5,275 nucleotides of DNA from an uncultured Granulosicoccaceae bacterium. Its GTDB lineage: Bacteria; Pseudomonadota; Gammaproteobacteria; Granulosicoccales; Granulosicoccaceae. The position numbers and the translations under genes were made by a program. Positions 1-4,541 of the stretch are shown here, piece after piece (positions within the stretch are counted from its first letter, which is position 1; every line of letters begins with the position of its first letter). The notes below the pieces were generated by a model, which ran no database searches, was not told where the DNA came from, and saw only the letters and a program-made list of their open reading frames with translations. The stretch is from the NCBI GenBank assembly GCA_937951695.1, contig CALFBL010000272.1, positions 1 through 5,275 on the forward strand. Reading direction: 5' to 3'.

Positions 1-186
1 CTGGACGGTGATTTAATTTCAAAACTTTTTGCAGGAAAAACTGCTCCACTAAAAGCCACCTTGCTGGACCAAAGATTAATCGCGGGACTTGGCAATATAT
101 ATGTCTGTGAAGCTTTATACATCGTCAATGGCCCTCGTCATCTCGGCATCGGGCTCGATCACATCAGAGAAAACCGGAATCAATGA
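1..186 (+). CDS. mutM: Formamidopyrimidine-DNA glycosylase (MutM/Fpg), internal fragment broken at about position 120
   Basis: Frame 1 is open from the window edge to a TGA at 184-186 (61 codons). The first 40 residues match the helix-two-turn-helix region of MutM/Fpg, the base-excision-repair enzyme that removes oxidised purines. The visible signs are an LDG start, a TAPLKATLLDQ segment and the family signature IAGLGNIYVCEALY, whose Asn contacts DNA. A normal MutM would continue with an AGI-x-P-type segment and end in a four-Cys zinc finger. Here the 21 codons after the Tyr codon (118-120) are only the antisense of soxB and resemble nothing in MutM. The N-terminal catalytic Pro/Glu part lies outside the window. 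The fragment is AT-richer (about 41% GC) than the DNA that follows. The family call is firm; the product as drawn would lack the zinc finger and is probably non-functional or an artefact of a chimeric join. Confidence 0.85.
   Translation: MDGDLISKLFAGKTAPLKATLLDQRLIAGLGNIYVCEALYIVNGPRHLGIGLDHIRENRNQ
113..121. other. Junction between mutM fragment and truncated soxB
   Basis: MutM similarity on the plus strand runs up to the Tyr codon at 118-120. SoxB similarity on the minus strand runs down to about the Val codon at 118-120, and the soxB frame then stops at TAA (117-115). The break therefore lies within a few bases of 115-120, with at most a few bases of shared sequence. No inverted repeats, target-site duplication or transposase are visible beside it. 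An AAGCTT (HindIII) site occupies 110-115, directly next to the break. The join may be illegitimate recombination, a deletion end point or a chimera made in cloning or assembly. Confidence 0.75.
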
Positions 187-1221
187 CGAGGAGTAATCGG
201 TTATCTTGCCATTTTTGACTTCAAGATCTATCCGTCCCAAAAATTTCCCGTGTGAACCGGATGAAAGAACCAGAGTGTTGTTGATATTGATGGCCTCAGG
301 CACGGCATCGTGCGTGTGTCCTGTGAAGATGACGTCCAGTCCCTCAATGTCAGTTGCCAATTTCTGATCAACATCAAATCCGTTGTGCGACAGCAATACA
401 ACCACTTCAGCACCGTTTTCCCGTGCAGCGTTTACATTCTCCTGTAATAGACCAAGCCGAAGGCCGAATGACCACTCAGGAAACATCCAGCGCGGGTTTG
501 CAATGGGCGTATAGGGCATAGCCTGACCGATGACAGCAACGCGCGTGTTACCACGATCAAAGAAAGCCGTACTATCAAACACTGGCTCCTCCCAATCGGT
601 GTCAACAATGTTACTGGCGAGAAACGGATAGCTCATGGAATCGATTATCTCCAATACCCGATCGGTTCCCAAGGTGAATTCCCAATGCCCAACCATGGCA
701 TCTGGTTGAAGGAGCGCCATGCAATCCACCATATCCTGACCGTTAGTTTTAAGGGCGGTGTAGGATCCTTGCCAGGTGTCGCCACCGTCCAATAGAACCA
801 CGTTGCCTTCTCCCCGTTCAGCACGGATGGCCTTGACAAGCGTCGCGGTACGATCCAACCCACCAAGTCGTCCGTAGGTTCTGGCCAGATTTACGTAATC
901 GTCCATCGTGTGCGCGTAGGCGAGCGCACGACCGGGTTCGATATTGAAATGCTTCAGGAAGTCTTTTCCCACTAGATGCGGCGGAATACCTTCAAAAGCG
1001 CCAACGCCGTAATTCTCTGATGGCGGCCTAAAATACACCGGCTTGAGTTGCGCGTGGATATCAGTAATATGCAGCAGTGTCAGGGAACCTTTGCTATCGA
1101 AGTCAAGCAGTTGATCCTGAGTCAGCTTCTGCTGTGCTGCAACCGGTGTTATGGCTCCTGAAAAACCGGTAATCGAGGCAGCTACAGCAGAGAACTGTAG
1201 AAAGTCACGTCTGGTAAACAT
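115..1221 (-). CDS. soxB: SoxB sulfate thiol esterase (thiosulfohydrolase), truncated at the C-terminus
   Basis: SoxB is the periplasmic dimanganese hydrolase that frees sulfate from the SoxY-bound thiosulfonate during thiosulfate oxidation. The protein starts with a twin-arginine signal (TRRDFLQF, residues 3-10; hydrophobic stretch to about Ala29). The 5'-nucleotidase-type metallophosphatase domain is intact: HITDIHAQL (51-59), LLDGGDTWQGS (143-153), the SoxB-typical GHWE (178-181) in place of the usual GNHE, LLSHNGFD (276-283) and TGHTHD (300-305). These carry the expected Asp/His metal ligands. The frame stops at residue 368, whereas SoxB is usually about 560-570 residues, so the whole C-terminal substrate-binding 5'-nucleotidase domain is missing. 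The stop codon comes from the join to mutM DNA. The gene follows soxA after 24 nt with only a weak ribosome site (GAGA). Family call very firm; activity of this form is unlikely. Confidence 0.95.
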   Translation of the reverse strand: MFTRRDFLQFSAVAASITGFSGAITPVAAQQKLTQDQLLDFDSKGSLTLLHITDIHAQLKPVYFRPPSENYGVGAFEGIPPHLVGKDFLKHFNIEPGRALAYAHTMDDYVNLARTYGRLGGLDRTATLVKAIRAERGEGNVVLLDGGDTWQGSYTALKTNGQDMVDCMALLQPDAMVGHWEFTLGTDRVLEIIDSMSYPFLASNIVDTDWEEPVFDSTAFFDRGNTRVAVIGQAMPYTPIANPRWMFPEWSFGLRLGLLQENVNAARENGAEVVVLLSHNGFDVDQKLATDIEGLDVIFTGHTHDAVPEAININNTLVLSSGSHGKFLGRIDLEVKNGKITDYSSSLIPVFSDVIEPDAEMTRAIDDV

Positions 1222-1245
1222 TGTCTCGTTTTCTCGGCATCACCG

Positions 1246-2100
1246 TTACTGTCTTACCGCCGGTGTCTCGACAGACAAGCCGGTACTGCGCCAAGTTGTG
1301 TACACCTCGAGCCCCATGAGTACGTCTGAAAATGCCGGTGGAAATTCAGCTCGTGTATCTCGAATGCAACCGCGAAAACGATTGTGCAGTGAGATCAGCT
1401 TGTTTTGCTTCAACCGATAAGTTGGGAAACCATTGACGTTACCTTGGCTTAAATGATCAGCGCGGATATTCTTACCGTTATTCTGCTCATGGCAGCCAGC
1501 GCACGACAGATTCAGTTGGCCTGTGCGCTTGTAGTAGGTTTCCTTGCCATCATCCCACCATTGTTGCATGTCACCTTCAGATAAATCGATCTCCACCGGC
1601 ATTCCCAAGGATTGATGCTTGATGTACGCTGTTAAAGGTTTCTGGCCACCCTTGTCAAAAGGGTAGGGCTCAGCGTCCATGTTTTCTACTCGGCAGGCGT
1701 TAATTTGACCTTCGATATTGATTGGCCGCTGACTTTTTTCGTCCCACTTGGGGTAGCGCGCGCCCACACCCTTCATAGACACAGCCGCGTCATTGTGACA
1801 GCTGGCGCAAGAGTTCCCTTTCGTACCTTCAACCTTATGCCAAATGGACTCGCCGTCTTCAACCCCTAACATGCCAGGGTTATCAAAAGAATCCGCTTCC
1901 AGAGCGCGCGTCTCGTCACTACGGTAGTGCCAACCAGAAATGACTTCCGGGAGTGGATGGCCTTCGACTGAATTGGTCCGGGTTGTTATCTGCAACTCTT
2001 CATCGATAACCAAAACGTCGTCCACCGGATCGGCGACTGCGAAACCACCCAGAGCTAGCCCGAAAACCAGACCATAAACACCGACACTTTTAACTTGCAC
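1246..2100 (-). CDS. soxA: SoxA, diheme c-type cytochrome subunit of SoxXA
   Basis: SoxA pairs with SoxX to form the cytochrome that oxidatively attaches thiosulfate to the SoxY cysteine in the periplasm. I start it at GTG 2100 (284 aa). An unusually good Shine-Dalgarno (GGAG, 2112-2109) lies 8 nt upstream, and the signal peptide then reads as a short basic start, a hydrophobic core and a cleavage site after GGFAVA (about residue 23). Two heme sites are present: CASCH (98-102) and CAGCH (200-204). The active-site cysteine lies in the family motif FRGCIRDTRAE (Cys245), which carries the persulfide axial ligand of heme 2 in characterised SoxA. Cys136 (NACRVENM) fits the cysteine ligand of heme 1, so this is the diheme form. 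The frame is open to a GTG at 2154 and has an ATG at 2115, but those starts would bury the signal peptide. An 88-nt gap separates it from soxZ. Length is normal. Confidence 0.96.
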   Translation of the reverse strand: MQVKSVGVYGLVFGLALGGFAVADPVDDVLVIDEELQITTRTNSVEGHPLPEVISGWHYRSDETRALEADSFDNPGMLGVEDGESIWHKVEGTKGNSCASCHNDAAVSMKGVGARYPKWDEKSQRPINIEGQINACRVENMDAEPYPFDKGGQKPLTAYIKHQSLGMPVEIDLSEGDMQQWWDDGKETYYKRTGQLNLSCAGCHEQNNGKNIRADHLSQGNVNGFPTYRLKQNKLISLHNRFRGCIRDTRAEFPPAFSDVLMGLEVYTTWRSTGLSVETPAVRQ

Positions 2101-2103
2101 AGG

Positions 2104-2113
2104 CCTCTCTCCC
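2104..2113 (-). promoter_or_regulatory. Ribosome binding site that sets the soxA start
   Basis: On the minus strand the bases read GGGAGAGAGG, with GGAG at 2112-2109 and 8 nt to GTG at 2100. It lies inside the longer open frame, just after the in-frame ATG at 2115, so it argues against that ATG and for the GTG start next to the signal peptide. Confidence 0.7.
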
Positions 2114-2188
2114 ATTATGCGTAGCCCGGATTCGACGCGACGATCCAAACACACCCAATAAATTTACTATTTGTCACTAAATAAATTA

Positions 2189-2509
2189 TTACGCTACTTC
2201 AATCGATTTTTCTGCCTCGATGATGGTGCCATTGTCATCGGTCCATGCGAACTTGAACACACCAGATTCCTCTACTTTTGCTCGAAACTCAAGGAAAGGA
2301 TTTGAAGCTACCGCAGGGTCGATATCACAGCTAAATACGGGGCTGTCATTGAAAAAGCATTCAAACTTGTTAATGATTTCACGCGGAATTGTATTGCCAT
2401 CATCATCTTTTCGTTGACCAGATTCCATGTTGTGGCTGACCAATGCCTTAATGATGATGATGTCACCCGCTGATGCTTTTTTTGGAACTTTGATTCTTGG
2501 TTTGGACAT
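2189..2509 (-). CDS. soxZ: SoxZ, partner subunit of the SoxYZ sulfur carrier
   Basis: SoxZ is a small Ig-like beta-sandwich protein that binds SoxY and presents its swinging C-terminal arm to the Sox enzymes. The 106-aa product has the usual length and no signal peptide; SoxZ is normally exported bound to SoxY through SoxY's Tat signal. Family signatures are KALVSHNMESGQRKD (21-35), the IPREIINKF segment (41-49), a NPFLEF strand (70-75) and a final FAWTDDNG (87-94). Cys51 sits at the position where SoxZ commonly has a Cys; Cys61 looks additional. The ATG at 2509 has GGAG (2523-2520) 10 nt upstream, which begins right at the soxY stop codon. Only 15 nt separate the genes, so soxY and soxZ are surely cotranscribed and probably translated in balance. 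Confidence 0.96.
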   Translation of the reverse strand: MSKPRIKVPKKASAGDIIIIKALVSHNMESGQRKDDDGNTIPREIINKFECFFNDSPVFSCDIDPAVASNPFLEFRAKVEESGVFKFAWTDDNGTIIEAEKSIEVA

Positions 2510-2524
2510 GATATTTGGTCTCCG

Positions 2525-2968
2525 TTATCCGCCACAGCCACCAATGGTGACCTTTACATTTTTCGTATCGGTAAACACTGAACCATCGTTCATCTTTGCA
2601 ATCGCCACAACGTTTTGCGTTGTCGCCAGTCTCATACGAGTCGCCGCATAGGCTTCACCGCTGTTTTCGGTGAAGTGAAAAGTGATTACTTGTGGTGTCG
2701 GGTTTGCATCAGCAAAAATAGCAACTGATTCAACGTACGAATCACTGGTCATAGAACTATCAACCGATACCGAAATTGGTACGCTGTTACCGTTTTCAGC
2801 TATTTCTGGGGCGTTTAGCGTCAACGCGCCTTGTTGGATTTGAGCGTCGCCGGCGATCGCCTTGATCGCAGTTTCTACTTCCTCAGCTGTGGCATAAACC
2901 CGTGAGGTTCCAATCAGTCCGATCGAGCCCAGAGCACCGATCAGTAATCTACGTCGTTCATTGTTCAT
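2525..2968 (-). CDS. soxY: SoxY, sulfur-carrier protein with C-terminal GGCGG
   Basis: SoxY carries the sulfur intermediates of thiosulfate oxidation as adducts on a single cysteine near its C-terminus. The protein ends in IGGCGG, placing the carrier thiol at Cys145 of 147, the hallmark of the family. The N-terminus has a twin-arginine-type signal (ERRRLLIGALG, residues 4-14) with cleavage probable after about Ala26. The following VETAIKAIAG stretch and the beta-rich middle (NGNSVPISVSVD, residues 59-70) are typical of SoxY. The start at ATG 2968 is supported by AAGGAGG (2985-2979), 10 nt upstream, lying wholly in the 19-nt gap after soxX. Cys145 is the only Cys in the protein, as expected for a carrier with one reactive thiol. 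Length is normal. Confidence 0.97.
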   Translation of the reverse strand: MNNERRRLLIGALGSIGLIGTSRVYATAEEVETAIKAIAGDAQIQQGALTLNAPEIAENGNSVPISVSVDSSMTSDSYVESVAIFADANPTPQVITFHFTENSGEAYAATRMRLATTQNVVAIAKMNDGSVFTDTKNVKVTIGGCGG

Positions 2969-2978
2969 TGTAGAGAGG

Positions 2979-2985
2979 CCTCCTT
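2979..2985 (-). promoter_or_regulatory. Strong ribosome binding site of soxY
   Basis: AAGGAGG on the minus strand, 10 nt before the soxY ATG. It is the best match to the anti-Shine-Dalgarno in this operon, which fits a carrier protein needed in larger amounts than the Sox enzymes. The link to abundance is inference. Confidence 0.7.
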
Positions 2986-2987
2986 CT

Positions 2988-3449
2988 CTATTTAAGTGTC
3001 TGTATGTAAGCTACCAGGTCTTCAATTTGTTGTGCTTCAAGAATGGTTTTGCCGACCAAATCTTCACGAACATCGGCACCCACGTCGAGACTGTAGAAAC
3101 TTGGCATCACAGTGCGGTCGGTGAAAATAGCCTTTGCGTTGACCAATATGGTTCGCAATTGCCCTTCGGTCCAACGGGACCCAGCAGCGTCGAGGTTGGG
3201 CCCTACATTGCCGTGGAACAACTGATCTTTAAGATCGCTATTGGCGTGGCACGCGAGACAGTTTCCCAACTTCCGATCTACGAAGATCTCGCGGCCAGAA
3301 GCCGGGTTACCTGGCACATCGGTTAACGGTGTGTCTATGGAAATACCGTTTAGTGTTACATCTTGCGGTGCAACCGTCTCAGCATTGACCGCAGATAAAA
3401 CGACGAAAATGATTCCACCCGCTAGATACTGCAATTTAAATAACTTCAC
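2988..3449 (-). CDS. soxX: SoxX, monoheme c-type cytochrome subunit of SoxXA
   Basis: SoxX accepts electrons from SoxA during conjugation of thiosulfate to SoxY and passes them to a small cytochrome c. I start it at GTG 3449 (153 aa). GGGAGG (3462-3457) lies 7 nt upstream and a clean Sec signal follows: basic start KLFK, hydrophobic core LAGGIIFVVL and cleavage after VNA (about residue 23). The single heme site is CLACH (64-68), preceded by a GREIFVDRKLGN segment and followed by GNVGPNL (80-86), GSRW (90-93) and the heme-ligand Met in VMPSFY (Met115). All are typical of SoxX, and the length fits the family. The frame stays open 105 codons upstream to 3764, but that part covers the promoter, an AT-rich tract and non-protein-like residues, so I reject it. 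This is the first gene of the sox operon. Confidence 0.95.
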   Translation of the reverse strand: MKLFKLQYLAGGIIFVVLSAVNAETVAPQDVTLNGISIDTPLTDVPGNPASGREIFVDRKLGNCLACHANSDLKDQLFHGNVGPNLDAAGSRWTEGQLRTILVNAKAIFTDRTVMPSFYSLDVGADVREDLVGKTILEAQQIEDLVAYIQTLK

Positions 3450-3456
3450 CAACTTG

Positions 3457-3462
3457 CCTCCC
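3457..3462 (-). promoter_or_regulatory. Ribosome binding site that sets the soxX start
   Basis: GGGAGG on the minus strand, 7 nt before GTG at 3449. A TTG directly before the GTG is only 4 nt away and is less well placed. The site decides the start because the frame has no nearby ATG. Confidence 0.7.
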
Positions 3463-3565
3463 ACCGGTGCGTTTGTTGTTACCAGCCTACGCAATGACTG
3501 ATTAGTGACTTGCTGTGCACCAAATCTTTCTTTAGTCTTCGATTGATGATTGAATAATACATAAC

Positions 3566-3578
3566 ATATTCCGAATAT
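3566..3578. promoter_or_regulatory. Perfect inverted repeat over the -10 and start site, candidate operator
   Basis: ATATTC-C-GAATAT is a perfect palindrome with 6-bp arms and one central base. It covers most of the -10 box (3579-3574) and the predicted start point. A repressor bound here would block RNA polymerase. Sox operons in alphaproteobacteria are often repressed by ArsR-family sulfur sensors, which bind AT-rich palindromes; assigning this site to such a regulator is inference. Confidence 0.45.
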
Positions 3579-3602
3579 AATATATATAAAAGTGTTCGTC
3601 AA
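3574..3602 (-). promoter_or_regulatory. Sigma70-type promoter of the sox operon
   Basis: On the minus strand, TTGACG (3602-3597) is followed by exactly 17 nt and TATATT (3579-3574). That is five of six matches to the -35 consensus, five of six to the -10, and ideal spacing. Transcription would begin near 3567, giving a leader of about 118 nt before the soxX GTG. Its place in the only long gap ahead of soxXYZAB supports the call; no transcript data are available. Confidence 0.65.
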
Positions 3603-3603
3603 A

Positions 3604-3622
3604 TACTTTCTCGAAAAAAGTA
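3604..3622. promoter_or_regulatory. Inverted repeat directly upstream of the -35 box
   Basis: TACTTT (3604-3609) and AAAGTA (3617-3622) form perfect 6-bp arms around 7 nt, ending two bases from the start of the -35 hexamer. It could be a second operator half of a paired site with 3566-3578. The AT-rich setting makes chance repeats likely, hence the low confidence. Confidence 0.3.
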
Positions 3623-3724
3623 AAAATTCTTGAAAAGCGCTGACCGCTTCTTGTTCTGTTTTTCTGCGACCCGGATCCGTGTACTTATCGAGACTCTGGG
3701 TTTCAGCCGCCCATACCCCCAATT

Positions 3725-3744
3725 CGATTCCATTCGCTGAATCG
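3725..3744. repeat. CGATTC-N8-GAATCG inverted repeat downstream of the ABC ATPase gene
   Basis: Perfect 6-bp arms with an 8-nt spacer, about 36 nt after the ATPase stop. It contains ATTC-N8-GAAT, the spacing I recall for binding sites of the persulfide sensor SqrR. It could instead be a weak stem-loop at the end of the importer transcript, though no T-run follows. It lies more than 120 nt upstream of the -35 box, far for a classic repressor site. Confidence 0.3.
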
Positions 3745-3779
3745 GTCCGGTTGCAGGTCCCCACGAGCGTCGTAAACCA

Positions 3780-4541
3780 CTAATCTGCCCCCTCAATCTC
3801 CACACTCAGCCCATCCACTCGCGCACGAACGCCATAGATAGTGCTCAGACGTTCTGGCGACAACGTATCAGCTGGAGTGCCATCAGCGACTATCTCGCCC
3901 GCTTTCATCCAGATAAGCCGGCTGGCATAGCGAGCGGCTAGTCCCACATCGTGGAGCACCACAAGGGCGCCACCGCCGCCGGCAACGTATTGGCTGATGA
4001 GATCCATGACTCGGAACTGATGCCTCGGGTCGAGCGCTGCGATGGGCTCATCCGCAATGAGTAAGGGTGCCTGTGCGGCGAAGGCACGTGCGCAGTGAAC
4101 TCTGGCAAGTTCACCTCCTGACAATGTGTCGACTTTTCGGTGTGTCAAGTGGGTGATGTCGCACGCGACAATCGCTTGGTCGACCGTTTTTGCGTCTTGG
4201 CCCCGTAATCCGCCTAATGCTGCGCCGTGAGAGAATCGGCCCAGAGCGACGACATCGCGAACGATGTTGGGCCAAGCCAGTGATCGTGTTTGCGGTAAGT
4301 AGGCAACACGCTGCGCACGCTGCATCGGTGACAGGGATCTAACATTGTCGCCGCCTAACAGTGAACGGCCTGTGGCAGGTTTTACCAAACCAAGCGCTGA
4401 GCGCAGCAATATGGATTTTCCAGCGCCATTGGGCCCTAGCAGAATCACCAGCTCGCCGGTGCGTAAGCTCAGCGAGGCATTCGCAAGCAAGCTAACCTTG
4501 TTGGTAACGACTGACAAGTTTGATGCGACGAGTTCACTCAT
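3780..4541 (-). CDS. ABC importer ATPase, FecE/BtuD/HmuV type
   Basis: Cytoplasmic ATP-binding subunit that powers a type II (BtuCD-like) importer. The 253-aa protein has all nucleotide-binding motifs in order: Walker A GPNGAGKS (36-43), Q-loop YLPQ (81-84), signature LSGGE (140-144), Walker B LLIADEP (160-166) with the catalytic Glu165, D-loop ALDP (169-172) and switch His197 in VLHD. The length is normal for the family. The residue after Walker A Ser is Ile rather than the common Thr/Leu pattern, which is tolerated. Its ATG lies within the end of the upstream permease gene (8-nt overlap, ATGAGTGA), so translation is probably coupled. The substrate cannot be read from an ATPase: iron-siderophore, heme and cobalamin are all possible. 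The gene is probably not functionally part of the sox pathway despite sharing its strand. Confidence 0.93.
   Translation of the reverse strand: MSELVASNLSVVTNKVSLLANASLSLRTGELVILLGPNGAGKSILLRSALGLVKPATGRSLLGGDNVRSLSPMQRAQRVAYLPQTRSLAWPNIVRDVVALGRFSHGAALGGLRGQDAKTVDQAIVACDITHLTHRKVDTLSGGELARVHCARAFAAQAPLLIADEPIAALDPRHQFRVMDLISQYVAGGGGALVVLHDVGLAARYASRLIWMKAGEIVADGTPADTLSPERLSTIYGVRARVDGLSVEIEGAD

Larger units (their letters stand above)
3450..3779. other. 330-nt intergenic region between the ABC importer genes and soxX
   Basis: No convincing gene lies here. Read on the minus strand, it starts after the ATPase stop and passes a CGATTC/GAATCG inverted repeat (3744-3725). It then becomes strongly AT-rich (about 3540-3630), where the sox promoter and two further inverted repeats sit. 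The remaining stretch of nearly 120 nt would be the untranslated leader of soxX. A clear GC-rich hairpin with a T-run, which would terminate the importer transcript, was not found, so read-through into sox cannot be excluded. Confidence 0.7.

Noticed and set aside
121..186. Novel C-terminal extension of MutM
   Set aside because: The 21 codons after position 120 are the antisense of a conserved stretch of soxB, have no MutM-like residues and end by chance at TGA.
1151..1420. 89-codon plus-strand open frame spanning the soxA-soxB gap
   Set aside because: It overlaps two well-supported genes on the other strand, has no ribosome site of note and resembles no known protein.
2156..2190. AT-rich tract between soxZ and soxA as an internal promoter or terminator hairpin
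   Set aside because: A GTGACA on the minus strand resembles a -35 box, but no -10 hexamer follows at 16-19 nt. The possible hairpin is made only of A-T pairs with a bulge and has no T-run suited to termination.
3640..3780. tRNA or tmRNA remnant suggested by a TTCGATT-like stretch near 3723-3729
   Set aside because: The bases on either side do not pair as a T-arm, no acceptor or anticodon arm can be drawn, and no tmRNA tag or start motif is present.
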